A DNA stretch of 64,000 nucleotides from Clostridium_AD sp050717635 (GTDB lineage Bacteria > Bacillota > Clostridia > Clostridiales > Clostridiaceae): assembly GCF_050717635.1 (NCBI RefSeq), contig NZ_JBOITO010000013.1:558001-622000 (forward strand), in the 5' to 3' direction. Below the pieces are notes generated by a model. That model searched no databases. It had not been told where the DNA came from and saw only the letters and a list, made by a program, of their open reading frames with translations. Position numbers and translations under genes: made by a program. Shown piece by piece: positions 51,915 to 60,842 of this stretch. Positions within the stretch are counted from its first letter, which is position 1, and every line of letters begins with the position of its first letter.

Positions 51915-52286
51915 ATGGGTAATTATAATATGCAGTATCAAAGCTATTATAATAATTTAGCTAGAAAACAAAGGGGTACAAATAAAATTTCCGGTAATAG
52001 TAATAAAAACAGTAGAATGGCAAATTTTTTTATAAAGAGAATAACAAGAGAACTTATTGGTGTTTTAGTGCTGATTATTTTTGTGCTATTTTGCAAGATA
52101 GTAGTTACACCTAAAACTCAGTATGTTTATGATTACTCTAAAGCTGCTATAAATAAACATTATGATTATAGTACTTTAATAAATAATGCTAGAGGTTTAA
52201 AATTTGAAGATATAGGTTCTATTACAGTGAATTTTATAGATAAAGTTAAAAGTACGATTTCTAGTGAACAGGAGCTAATTAATTGA
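51915..52286 (+). CDS. Short SpoIVFA-like membrane protein lacking a peptidase domain
   Basis: ATG 51915 stands after GAGGGGGAGG; an upstream TTG would include that site. The 123-residue product has a basic, Q/N-rich cytoplasmic start, one membrane helix (ELIGVLVLIIFVLFCKIVV, about residues 50-68) and a short outer part. In Bacilli and many Clostridia the gene before spoIVFB is spoIVFA, which has a LytM domain; here that domain is absent. By position it may still hold SpoIVFB in check. Its stop overlaps the spoIVFB start. Confidence 0.6.
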   Translation: MGNYNMQYQSYYNNLARKQRGTNKISGNSNKNSRMANFFIKRITRELIGVLVLIIFVLFCKIVVTPKTQYVYDYSKAAINKHYDYSTLINNARGLKFEDIGSITVNFIDKVKSTISSEQELIN

Positions 52287-53146
52287 TAAAAATAAGCAAG
52301 TTATTTATACCCTACATTATTTTACTAATAATACTAGGGTTTAAAGGAGAGATTGTAATAGCTTTTTTGATGGTGTTAATTCATGAATTAATGCATTTTA
52401 AGACTGCTAGAATTTTAGGTTTTTCGGGATTTGATATAGAAATACTTCCTATAGGCGCTGTACTTAAGATGAAAGATTTAGATGAGGCAAGTGCTAAGGA
52501 GGATTTAATAATTTCATTATCAGGTCCACTATTAAACTTATTATTAGCAGTTATTTTTTATGGATTATTTATATCATATAATATAGAAATTTTTAATTTG
52601 ATATGTAAGAGTAATTTATCTATAGGTATTTTTAACCTTATTCCAGCCTTTCCACTTGACGGTGGAAGAGTGCTAAGAGACATATTATCTTTTAAAACTA
52701 TATATAGAAAGGCTAATGAAATTTCAATTAGGGTAAGTATGGTACTTGGAAGCATTTTTATGTTTATATACTTTGTAAGTGTGGATTTAAATAAAAGTAA
52801 TTTAAATTTGGGATTAATTTCACTATTTATATTAGTATCTTCAATTAAAGAAAAAGAAAGGATAGTATATTTGATTATGGGCTACATTATAAAGAAGAAA
52901 TATAGATTTATAAATAGAGGATATATAGAAAATAGAAGTATATCTGTTTTTTGCAATAAGGATTTATTGTTGGTTCTTGGAATAATTGATAAAAATAAGT
53001 ACAATATATTTACTGTATTAGATGAAAACATGAATGTACTAGAAATTTTATACGAAGAAGAAATTTTAGAGGCAATAAAAACCTACGGTAATATAAGTTT
53101 AAAAGATTACATTAGTTGTAAAAAAATAAAAAGTAAAACATTATAA
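52283..53146 (+). CDS. spoIVFB: SpoIVFB-like intramembrane metalloprotease (site-2 protease)
   Basis: TTG 52283 follows CAGGAGC. The 287-residue protein has the zinc motif LIHELMHFK (about residues 32-40) within a membrane helix and the second ligand motif NLIPAFPLDGGRVLRD (about 116-131). Several further membrane segments and a C-terminal CBS-like part (ISVFCNKDLLLVLGII...TVLDENMNVLEILYEEE) follow. In sporulation this protease activates pro-sigma-K. It is coupled to the preceding gene by a 4-base overlap. Confidence 0.9.
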   Translation: MIKISKLFIPYIILLIILGFKGEIVIAFLMVLIHELMHFKTARILGFSGFDIEILPIGAVLKMKDLDEASAKEDLIISLSGPLLNLLLAVIFYGLFISYNIEIFNLICKSNLSIGIFNLIPAFPLDGGRVLRDILSFKTIYRKANEISIRVSMVLGSIFMFIYFVSVDLNKSNLNLGLISLFILVSSIKEKERIVYLIMGYIIKKKYRFINRGYIENRSISVFCNKDLLLVLGIIDKNKYNIFTVLDENMNVLEILYEEEILEAIKTYGNISLKDYISCKKIKSKTL

Positions 53147-53240
53147 GGCATCTTCAAAAAAAGACCCAGTGGTTGTGAAAGTCTGTTTAAGGCTTACGTT
53201 TAACCCACTGTTATTTTATTGAGGATGCCTAAAATCATTT
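53147..53240 (+). terminator. Long structured terminator after spoIVFB
   Basis: GGCATCTTCAA (53147-53157) pairs with TTGAGGATGCC (53219-53229) over 11 bases including one G-T. An inner CAGTGG/CCACTG stem lies within. AAAATCATTTTTCG follows. At about 83 bases it is longer than a normal terminator and could be a small RNA-like element. Confidence 0.6.
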
Positions 53241-53351
53241 TTCGTTTTGAGATTTAACTTTCATGTGTTAAAATAATATAATGGAATAAACTTAGGGTAA
53301 TATAAGAAATAGTTAGTATGTATCCTAGAGAAAAAACGAGGAGGAATTTTT

Positions 53352-55205
53352 ATGAATAAAATTTCCGATGATATTTTATTTAAGGTTGAAAAGCCTGGAA
53401 GATATATAGGTGGAGAACTTAATTGTTGCTATAAAGATAAAGAAAGTGTGGATATAAGATATGCCTTTTGCTTCCCAGATGTGTATGAAGTGGGTATGTC
53501 ACATTTAGGTACTAGAATACTTTACCATGTGATAAATTCTAGAACCGATGCCTACTGTGAAAGGGTTTTTGCCCCTTGGCCAGATATGGAAAAACAAATG
53601 AGAGAAAATAATATAGATTTGTATGCACTAGAGAGCAAGGATTCACTAAGTGAATTTGATTTTTTAGGGTTTACACTGCAATATGAGATGAGCTATACTA
53701 ATATACTTAATATGCTAGATATGTCTGGTATAACTATAAGAGCGTCTCAAAGAGGTGAGAACGAACCTATAATTATGGCGGGAGGTCCATGTGCTTATAA
53801 TCCTGAACCATTACATGATATAGTAGATTTTTTTGTTATTGGTGAAGGTGAGGAAGTAATAAATGATGTGTTAGATATTTATAAAAAGTACATAGGTAAG
53901 AGTAAGAAAAGTGAATTTTTAAGAGAAATAACTAAAATAAGAGGAATATATGTGCCTTCATTATATGAGGTTTCCTACAACGAGGATAATACTATTCGTG
54001 AGTTTAAACCTAAATATGCCGATGTGCCAAGCAGGGTTTCAAAAAGGTTTGTAGTAGATCTTGATAAGGTTTCATTCCCTGTGAAAATGATAGTTCCATA
54101 TGTTGAGATAGTACATGATAGAGTTATACTAGAGACTTTTAGAGGTTGCACCAATGGATGTAGATTTTGTCAAGCTGGCATGATATATAGACCAGTAAGA
54201 GAAAAAAGCACTAAAAATCTTGTTGAGGCTGCAGACAAATTATTAAAGAGTACAGGGTATAGGGAAATATCACTAAGCTCACTTAGTATTTGTGATTACT
54301 CAGATATACAAAACCTTGTAGTCACACTTATAGAAAAATATAAGGATGAAAATATAGGTGTATCCTTGCCTTCCATTAGAATAGATTCTTTTTCAGTGGA
54401 CTTAATAAAGGAAATACAAAAGATTAAAAAAACTGGCTTAACTTTTGCACCAGAAGCTGGATCTCAGAGAATGAGGGATATTATAAATAAAGGTGTTACA
54501 GAGGAGAAAATCCTAGAAGTTGCTAATAGTGTATTTGCTTCAGGTTGGTCAACTATAAAACTTTATTTTATGGTGGGACTTCCTTATGAAACATTAGAAG
54601 ACGTAAAGGGAATAGCTGAGTTATCAGATAAGGTTGCAGGAGAATACTTTAAGATTCCTAAAGAGGTAAGAAAAAGGGGACTCAGAGTTACTACAAGTTC
54701 TGCTATATTTGTACCAAAACCATTTACTCCTTTCCAATGGGTCGCGCAGAGCACAATGGACGAGGTAGTGGAAAAAATTAAAGCAGTTAAATACGCTATA
54801 AAAAGCAAAGCAGTTATTTATAATTATCATGAATCTTTAGTGTCATACCTAGAAGCAGTTATTGCTAGAGGAGACAGAAGAGTTTGTGATGTTATAATAA
54901 AAGCCTTTGAAAAGGGTGCAAAATTCGATGGGTGGTCTGAGTATTTTAATTTTGAGATATGGCAAGAAGCTATGGAGGAATGTGGCGTTTCTGGGAGTTT
55001 CTATGCTTATAGAGAGAGAAGCTACGAAGAAATACTTCCTTGGGATTTCATAGATATTGGAGTGAATAAGGAGTATTTAATTGCTGAAAATGAAAAAGCA
55101 AAAAACGTAGAATTAACTCAAAATTGTAAACTAGGTTGCACGCAGTGCGGAATCGATGTTAATTTTAAAGAAGGGACGTGTTTTAAAGGTGCGTTATCTA
55201 ATTAA
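53352..55205 (+). CDS. B12-binding-type radical SAM protein (TIGR03960 family)
   Basis: The 617-residue protein has an N-terminal B12-binding-like domain and a radical SAM core with the cluster motif GCTNGCRFCQAG (CxxxCxxC, about residues 265-276). PSIRIDSFS and FAPEAGSQRMRDIINKGV follow. The C-terminus has a small Cys group (LGCTQCGID). The reaction is not established. It overlaps a DUF2344 gene, its usual partner, and precedes rng, suggesting a tie to RNA or translation. Confidence 0.9.
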   Translation: MNKISDDILFKVEKPGRYIGGELNCCYKDKESVDIRYAFCFPDVYEVGMSHLGTRILYHVINSRTDAYCERVFAPWPDMEKQMRENNIDLYALESKDSLSEFDFLGFTLQYEMSYTNILNMLDMSGITIRASQRGENEPIIMAGGPCAYNPEPLHDIVDFFVIGEGEEVINDVLDIYKKYIGKSKKSEFLREITKIRGIYVPSLYEVSYNEDNTIREFKPKYADVPSRVSKRFVVDLDKVSFPVKMIVPYVEIVHDRVILETFRGCTNGCRFCQAGMIYRPVREKSTKNLVEAADKLLKSTGYREISLSSLSICDYSDIQNLVVTLIEKYKDENIGVSLPSIRIDSFSVDLIKEIQKIKKTGLTFAPEAGSQRMRDIINKGVTEEKILEVANSVFASGWSTIKLYFMVGLPYETLEDVKGIAELSDKVAGEYFKIPKEVRKRGLRVTTSSAIFVPKPFTPFQWVAQSTMDEVVEKIKAVKYAIKSKAVIYNYHESLVSYLEAVIARGDRRVCDVIIKAFEKGAKFDGWSEYFNFEIWQEAMEECGVSGSFYAYRERSYEEILPWDFIDIGVNKEYLIAENEKAKNVELTQNCKLGCTQCGIDVNFKEGTCFKGALSN

Positions 55206-55893
55206 ATATACCAAAGAAAGTGAAATTAAATTTATTTCTCACCTAGATTTAATGAGAACACTGCAAAAGATAGTTAAGAGAGCAGATCTTCCAATAGAAT
55301 ATTCAAATGGTTTTAATCCTCACATGGCGGTGTCGATAGCGCAGCCATTGTCTGTAGGATCATATTCCAGTGGTGAGTACATGGATGTAGTATTAAATCG
55401 TGATTTAGAAGAAGAATATATTTTGCGAAAAATGAAGGAAAACACACCTCGAGGAATTAAGATTTTAGATGTTGTAAGAGTTATTCCTGGTGAGGGGAAA
55501 AAGAAGCCACAAGCCATGGCAATTATTGATGCTGCTAAATATACTATCAAACTAAAATGCACAGATGGAGCAGGGGTAAAAGAAATTTTAGAAAATCTTC
55601 GTGAAACTGCTGAGTGGAATATCGTTAAGAAAACTAAAAGTGGAGAAAAAATGGTTAATATAAAATCATTAGTGCATACATTTGATTATAAGGTAGACAA
55701 CTTCGTGCTTTGTATAACTGCACTTGTTTGCTGTGGGAGTAGAAAAAATTTATCTTCTTCGTTATTAGCAGATTTTATGAAAGATAATATACAATCTATT
55801 GATAAAGATGCCTTTGTTAATATAAGGCGGGAAGAAATGTATGCATATAAGAATGAGAAATTAGTCACTCTTAGCGAATTTTTCAAAATTTAG
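55189..55893 (+). CDS. DUF2344 / TIGR03936 family radical SAM-associated protein
   Basis: GTG 55189 (MRYLIKYTKESEIKFISHLDLM) lies in the end of the radical SAM gene and follows AAGAAGGGACG. The 234-residue protein shows the family segments RADLPIEYSNGFNPHMAVSIAQPLSVG and EYMDVVL. In some bacteria this domain is fused to the radical SAM protein, so the two likely act together. Function is unknown. Confidence 0.9.
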   Translation: MRYLIKYTKESEIKFISHLDLMRTLQKIVKRADLPIEYSNGFNPHMAVSIAQPLSVGSYSSGEYMDVVLNRDLEEEYILRKMKENTPRGIKILDVVRVIPGEGKKKPQAMAIIDAAKYTIKLKCTDGAGVKEILENLRETAEWNIVKKTKSGEKMVNIKSLVHTFDYKVDNFVLCITALVCCGSRKNLSSSLLADFMKDNIQSIDKDAFVNIRREEMYAYKNEKLVTLSEFFKI

Positions 55894-55913
55894 TGTGATA
55901 GGAGTGGGGTATA

Positions 55914-57356
55914 GTGAAAGAAATATATATTGAAAGACAAGAAGAATTTTTGAGGATAGCTATAAAAGAGAATAATAAATTAAAGGAATGCTTCATAGAA
56001 GAAGAGCTGGGTGGGCCTATTCCTGGACAAATATACAAGGCAATTGTAAAAAATATTGTTCCAGCAATTAAGTGTGCTTTTGTAGATATTGGTCACAATA
56101 AAGATTGCTATATGTATATTGATGAAAGGTTTAATAATACAAAGATAAAAAAAGGTGAGGAACTTATAGTTGAAGTTTTAAAAGAAGCAATAGATAAAAA
56201 GGGAGCTAAAGTAACCAGTGCTTTTGGTATTCCAGGAATTTATTCTGTGGTTGTAAATATGAATAAAGACATAAGTTTTTCCAAAAAAATAAAAAATAGA
56301 GATTTTGAAAATATGGTGCAGCGTGAATTAAATAAACCAGATGACATAGGAGTAATGATTAGGACAAATGCTATTGAGGTAGATATTAACACTTTAAATC
56401 GTGAAGTAAAGGCTTTATACGAAATATATAAAGATATTGTAAAGAGGGCTGAATATTCTAGAAATCCTATGTTATTATTTAGTGATGCTGGTGCGTTAAA
56501 TAGAACACTTCGTGATATTTTAGATAAAAATACTTTCAAAATAGTGCTTAATAATGATAGTGATTTTGAATATGCGAGAAAATTTGCACGGGGTCGAGAA
56601 GACATAGATGTAAAAGTTGAGTTTCATGATGAAAGTAGAATGCTCTTTGATTATTATGGGATAGAAAAAGAAATACTCAGTCTTCGAAGTCATAGAATCT
56701 CACTAAAGTGTGGAGGTAATATTGTAATTGATAAAACTGAGGCAATGTACGTAATTGATGTTAATTCTGGTAAGAATATAAAAAGCCATTCACTTCGAAA
56801 AACGGCACAAACAACTAATACTTGCGCCGCAGAAGAAATTGCAAGACAAATAAGGCTGCGAAATTTAAGTGGAATAATTATAATAGATTTCATAGATGTG
56901 GAGGATTTAGAAGTTCGATCGGTTATACTTAGCACTTTAGAAGCGGGATTTGCTGATGATAAAAATAAGACTGTAATTTATCCATTTACTCAGCTTAATT
57001 TGGTACAAATAGCAAGGCGTAGGCGTGGAAAGTCCATATATGAATTTATTGAGGAGCCTTGCAAGTATTGCCAAGGTAAGAGTAGCAGGGTTAAACTATC
57101 ATATATGCAGTTTTTAATTAAGAATGAAATTTTTAAATTGTACAATGAACAAGGATTAAAAGATATATATATTGAAATCGACGAAATTTACAAAAGGGAT
57201 ATAATGGAGGATGTTTTAGAATTTGCAAAGCAAATAGGAGCTTTAGACAATAGTATTTATATGAATTTTATCCCTCATTTAGAGAATTTCAAAGTACAAT
57301 CGCTAATTTTTGCAAATCAAATAAGAAATTTGGAGTCCTATAAGATATATGGGTAA
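55914..57356 (+). CDS. rng: Ribonuclease G/E family endoribonuclease
   Basis: GTG 55914 after AGGAGTGGGGTATA gives a 480-residue protein. It has an S1-like domain (GQIYKAIVKNIVPAIKCAFVDIGHNKDCYMYIDE), the RNase H-like and DNase I-like core (FEYARKFARG, MYVIDVNSGKN with the metal-binding aspartates, IIIDFIDVED) and a zinc-link pair in EPCKYCQGKS. It cuts single-stranded RNA, for example 16S rRNA precursors. Confidence 0.93.
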   Translation: MKEIYIERQEEFLRIAIKENNKLKECFIEEELGGPIPGQIYKAIVKNIVPAIKCAFVDIGHNKDCYMYIDERFNNTKIKKGEELIVEVLKEAIDKKGAKVTSAFGIPGIYSVVVNMNKDISFSKKIKNRDFENMVQRELNKPDDIGVMIRTNAIEVDINTLNREVKALYEIYKDIVKRAEYSRNPMLLFSDAGALNRTLRDILDKNTFKIVLNNDSDFEYARKFARGREDIDVKVEFHDESRMLFDYYGIEKEILSLRSHRISLKCGGNIVIDKTEAMYVIDVNSGKNIKSHSLRKTAQTTNTCAAEEIARQIRLRNLSGIIIIDFIDVEDLEVRSVILSTLEAGFADDKNKTVIYPFTQLNLVQIARRRRGKSIYEFIEEPCKYCQGKSSRVKLSYMQFLIKNEIFKLYNEQGLKDIYIEIDEIYKRDIMEDVLEFAKQIGALDNSIYMNFIPHLENFKVQSLIFANQIRNLESYKIYG

Positions 57357-57364
57357 ATATACTT

Positions 57365-57490
57365 TACAAATAGATGTGTATGTGTTAAAATGGCTTTTGT
57401 AGACCGCACACACAAGGTTATAAAACATACGTGATATTAGTAGAATTTTACATAAGGTATGTACCTGGGATGGCGAGACTGGATCAAGGA
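57365..57490 (+). ncRNA. Ribosomal protein L21 leader
   Basis: The stretch from GTGTATGTGTTAAAAT to the rplU ribosome site contains TAGACCGCACACACAAGG, then GTACCTGGGATGGCGAGACTGG. This kind of leader precedes rplU in Firmicutes (L21 leader family) and is thought to let L21 control its own operon. No better candidate gene lies here. Confidence 0.65.
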
Positions 57491-57501
57491 GGTGTATTTT
57501 T

Positions 57502-57813
57502 ATGTACGCAGTTTTACTTACTGGTGGAAAGCAATATAGAGTTCAAGAAGGAGACGTTTTATTCGTTGAAAAATTGGATCTTGAAGTTGAAACAACTGTT
57601 GAATTTGACCAAATTCTTGCTGTAGGCAAAGAAGATGGATTAGTAGTTGGAAAACCTGTAGTTGAAGGAGCTAAAGTTGTTGCTAAGGTATTGGCACAAG
57701 GAAAAGCTAGAAAGATAGTAGTTTTCAAGTTTAAGAGAAAACTAGACTACAGAAAGAAACAAGGACACAGGCAAGCATATACTAAGATTCAAATCGATAA
57801 GATTGAAGCTTAA
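57502..57813 (+). CDS. rplU: 50S ribosomal protein L21
   Basis: The 103-residue protein begins MYAVLLTGGKQYRVQEGDVLFVEKL and ends FKFKRKLDYRKKQGHRQAYTKIQIDKI, the L21 signature. AAGGAGGTG precedes ATG. It is the first gene of rplU-prp-rpmA. Confidence 0.98.
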   Translation: MYAVLLTGGKQYRVQEGDVLFVEKLDLEVETTVEFDQILAVGKEDGLVVGKPVVEGAKVVAKVLAQGKARKIVVFKFKRKLDYRKKQGHRQAYTKIQIDKIEA

Positions 57814-57815
57814 TT

Positions 57816-58154
57816 ATGGTAAATGTTGAATTTGTTCGAAGCAATGGTAAAATAGTTTCTTTTAAAATAAAAGGTCATGCTATGCCAAAGGAATCCAAAT
57901 TAGATATAGATTTAATTTGTAATTCTATTTCAGTAATTTCTCAAACTACAGTAATTGGTATTGAGCAAGTTTTGAAAATTAAAGTAAAGTATGATATAAA
58001 GGATGGATTTCTAAGTTTAAATTTAGAAAATCAAAATCTTATAGATATCGAAAGATGTCAGGTTTTACTTGAAACGATGATACTTGGACTTAAAAGTATA
58101 GAAAAACAAAAAAAATATGGTAAATATATAAAAGTAGAAATAGAGGAGGTGTAA
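57816..58154 (+). CDS. prp: Ribosomal-processing cysteine protease Prp
   Basis: This 112-residue protease removes the N-terminal extension of L27. It has the conserved histidine in KIKGHAM (about residue 22) and the cysteine in DLICNSISVISQTT (about residue 34). It lies between rplU and rpmA, and the adjacent L27 carries the cleavage site it needs. Confidence 0.93.
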   Translation: MVNVEFVRSNGKIVSFKIKGHAMPKESKLDIDLICNSISVISQTTVIGIEQVLKIKVKYDIKDGFLSLNLENQNLIDIERCQVLLETMILGLKSIEKQKKYGKYIKVEIEEV

Positions 58155-58158
58155 TACT

Positions 58159-58461
58159 ATGTTAGTTATGAACCTTCAGTTATTTGCTCATAAAAAAGGA
58201 GTAGGTAGCTCAAGAAACGGTAGGGACAGTGCTTCTCAGAGACTTGGAACTAAACGTGCAGATGGACAATTTGTTCTTGCAGGCAATATTTTAGTAAGGC
58301 AAAGAGGAACAAAAATCCACCCAGGCAACAATGTTGGAAGAGGTGGAGATGATACTCTTTTCGCTAAAGTTGATGGAGTTGTTAAATTCGAGAGAATGGG
58401 AAAAATGAAGAAAAAAGCAAGCGTTTATCCTGTTGATGTAGAAATTTTAATGGCTGAATAA
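58159..58461 (+). CDS. rpmA: 50S ribosomal protein L27 with Prp-cleaved N-terminal extension
   Basis: This 100-residue protein starts MLVMNLQLFAHKKGVGSSRN. The NLQLF/AHKKG junction is the Prp cut site of Firmicutes, exposing the mature AHKKG end that reaches the peptidyl transferase centre. RQRGTKIHPGNNVGRGGDDTLFA is the L27 core. GAGGAGGTG precedes ATG. Confidence 0.98.
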   Translation: MLVMNLQLFAHKKGVGSSRNGRDSASQRLGTKRADGQFVLAGNILVRQRGTKIHPGNNVGRGGDDTLFAKVDGVVKFERMGKMKKKASVYPVDVEILMAE

Positions 58462-58464
58462 TTT

Positions 58465-58490
58465 AAGGCACCCTTAAAGGGTGCTTTTTT
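58465..58490 (+). terminator. Terminator after rpmA
   Basis: GGCACCCTT pairs with AAGGGTGC around A and is followed by six T. Confidence 0.93.
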
Positions 58491-58514
58491 AAAATTCTCT
58501 TTCGGAGGATAGTA

Positions 58515-59051
58515 ATGAATGAATTAGAAAATTATATAAGTTTACACAGAAAACAGAGACATGATTTTATGAATGATTTACAGATCATATATGGATATTT
58601 GCAAATGAAGAGGCCAAGTAATGCTTTGGAATATATAGAGAGACTAGCTAAAGAAAATGAGATTATTAGTGAAATTTATAAATTACAAGACAATGGATTT
58701 TCACTATGCCTTGAGAGTAATATTAAAAGGCTATGGGCAAGTGAAATAAAAGTGGAATTGGATATTGAAATTAGTAATTTTAAAAATAGTATCTTTGAAA
58801 GTGAATATAATAAAAAAAGTGATTTAGTTAACACTATATTTATTGAAATAGAAGAAACTAACCAGAATTTTGTTTATATTTATATATTTGAGGATGAATT
58901 AGGTGAAAGTTTACTTATTACCAATAATGCAGCAATGTCTGACGAGATAAGTTGGATGGATGAATGGCAACAAAGAGACGTAGAAATAGAACACTTGAGA
59001 ATTTATAAATGTGGTTTTGGTAACAATATAGCTTATAGATTAATATTTTAG
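58515..59051 (+). CDS. Spo0B-domain (sensor kinase-like phosphotransfer) protein
   Basis: The 178-residue protein has the H-box HRKQRHDFMNDLQIIYGYLQM (about residues 11-31) of Spo0B/SpoOB-type dimerisation domains. In Bacillus, Spo0B passes phosphate to Spo0A and lies in the same place before obg. The C-terminal half is reduced and shows no clear ATP-binding motifs. A role in the sporulation phosphorelay is plausible but not proved; most Clostridia lack the full relay. Confidence 0.75.
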   Translation: MNELENYISLHRKQRHDFMNDLQIIYGYLQMKRPSNALEYIERLAKENEIISEIYKLQDNGFSLCLESNIKRLWASEIKVELDIEISNFKNSIFESEYNKKSDLVNTIFIEIEETNQNFVYIYIFEDELGESLLITNNAAMSDEISWMDEWQQRDVEIEHLRIYKCGFGNNIAYRLIF

Positions 59052-59120
59052 TGAACCTAACGTTTGTTAATTCATTAAAATAAAACAAAATAGAAATTGA
59101 ACTAAGGTAAGGTGAAATAT

Positions 59121-60404
59121 ATGTTTATTGATACAGCTAAGATTTTTGTGAAATCCGGAAATGGTGGAAATGGAGCCGTTTCATTTAGAACAGAAAAATA
59201 TATACCACTGGGTGGACCAGATGGCGGAGATGGTGGAAATGGTGGAAGTGTAATATTAGTAGTTGATGCTAGTATGACAACACTACTGGATTTTTCCTAT
59301 GCAAGGAAATTCATAGCAAAAGCTGGAGTACAAGGTTCTGGCTCTAAATGTTATGGAAAAGGTGGAGAAGATTTATTAGTTAGTGTTCCAATGGGTACTA
59401 TTGTAAGAGATTCAGAAACAAATAAAATAATGTGCGATTTATCTCATGATGGTCAAACTTATGTTATTTGTAAAGGCGGACATGGCGGAAAAGGAAATGT
59501 TAAGTTTTGTACACCTACAAGGCAGGCACCAAATTTTGCTGAACCAGGAATGCCAGGAGAAGAACGTTTTATTAAGCTTGAACTTAAGCTTTTAGCTGAT
59601 GTTGGACTTTTAGGTTTCCCAAATGTTGGTAAATCAACACTTCTTTCAGTAGTATCTAAAGCAAGACCTAAAATAGCCAATTATCATTTTACTACACTAA
59701 AACCAAATTTAGGAGTAGTAAGTGTTAAAGGCGCTAAGAGTTTCGTTATGGCTGATATACCAGGAATAATTGAAGGAGCAGCTGAAGGAGTAGGCCTTGG
59801 AATAGGATTTTTAAGGCATATTGAAAGAACTAGAATGCTTATTCATGTAGTTGATATATCACAAATTGAAGGTAGAGATGCTGTAGAGGACTTTATTAAA
59901 ATAAATGAAGAACTTAAAAAATATAGTATTAAACTATGGGATAGACCTCAAATTATAGCAGCTAATAAAAGCGATATGCTATATGATGATGAAATCTTTG
60001 AAAACTTTAAAAAGAGATTAAATGAAATGGGATATGATGATAGTAAGATATTCAAAATATGTGCGGTTACAAACCAAGGCGTTGAAGCACTAATTAAAGA
60101 AGCAACAAGAATTTTAACCACTATCCCAGTTACAGAACTAGTAATAGCAGATGATGAAAAATATGTAGTAGAAGAAAAACATTTTACCTACACAATTGAA
60201 GTGGACTCGGAAGGAACTTATGTTGTTGATGGAACCTTTGTTGATAGACTTTTAAATGCTGTTAATATAAATGAACCGGATTCTCTTAAATATTTCCATA
60301 AAGTACTAAAGAATAAGGGAGTATTTGATGCATTAGTTGAAAAAGGAATTCAAGATGGCGATTTAGTAAGACTACAAAAGTTTGAATTTGAATTCTTATT
60401 ATAA
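59121..60404 (+). CDS. obgE: GTPase ObgE/CgtA
   Basis: ATG 59121 follows AAGGTAAGGTG. The 427-residue protein has the glycine-rich Obg domain (KSGNGGNGAVSFRTEKYIP, GGDGGNGGSV), the G domain (LGFPNVGKSTLLS, about 166; DIPGIIEGA; NKSD) and the C-terminal OCT domain. It takes part in 50S assembly and stress signalling. Confidence 0.97.
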   Translation: MFIDTAKIFVKSGNGGNGAVSFRTEKYIPLGGPDGGDGGNGGSVILVVDASMTTLLDFSYARKFIAKAGVQGSGSKCYGKGGEDLLVSVPMGTIVRDSETNKIMCDLSHDGQTYVICKGGHGGKGNVKFCTPTRQAPNFAEPGMPGEERFIKLELKLLADVGLLGFPNVGKSTLLSVVSKARPKIANYHFTTLKPNLGVVSVKGAKSFVMADIPGIIEGAAEGVGLGIGFLRHIERTRMLIHVVDISQIEGRDAVEDFIKINEELKKYSIKLWDRPQIIAANKSDMLYDDEIFENFKKRLNEMGYDDSKIFKICAVTNQGVEALIKEATRILTTIPVTELVIADDEKYVVEEKHFTYTIEVDSEGTYVVDGTFVDRLLNAVNINEPDSLKYFHKVLKNKGVFDALVEKGIQDGDLVRLQKFEFEFLL

Positions 60405-60456
60405 TAGGTAATAGATTAAAACTATTACCTTATAAGAATGTGACTAGGAGGATATT

Positions 60457-60747
60457 ATGATTACAAGTAAGCAAAGAAGTTATTTAAGAACCCTAGCAAA
60501 CCCATTACAACCTATATTTCAGGTTGGGAAAGCTGGAATAGAACAGAATTTCTTAAAACAGTTAGAGGATGCATTAGAATCTAGAGAACTTATTAAAATT
60601 AAGATTCTAAATAATAGTGGAATAACTGCAAGGGAAGCTTCAGATATAATTTGCGCGGCCATAGCTGCTGAGGCAGTTCAAACTATTGGTAGCAAATGTG
60701 TATTGTACAAAAGGTCTTTTAAAAAGCCTAAAATTGAATTACCATAA
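60457..60747 (+). CDS. yhbY: Ribosome assembly RNA-binding protein YhbY (CRM domain)
   Basis: This 96-residue protein starts MITSKQRSYLRTLANPLQPIFQVGKAGI, the CRM/YhbY start with a GKAG turn, and ends TIGSKCVLYKRS. It binds pre-50S particles. ATG follows TAGGAGGATATT. Confidence 0.94.
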   Translation: MITSKQRSYLRTLANPLQPIFQVGKAGIEQNFLKQLEDALESRELIKIKILNNSGITAREASDIICAAIAAEAVQTIGSKCVLYKRSFKKPKIELP

Positions 60748-60773
60748 AAGCATGTAATTTTACATGCTTTTTC
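60746..60773 (+). terminator. Terminator after yhbY
   Basis: AAAAGCATGTAA pairs with TTACATGCTTTT, followed by T and TCC. Confidence 0.88.
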
Positions 60774-60842
60774 CTCTATTCAGAATTTGAATATATGTTA
60801 TTATAGGTTGTGATATCTTTATAAAATAAAGAGGGTGTTATA

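Noticed and set aside
57431..57625. 64-codon frame upstream of and overlapping rplU
   Set aside because: It lies across the L21 leader and overlaps rplU in another frame, without a ribosome site.
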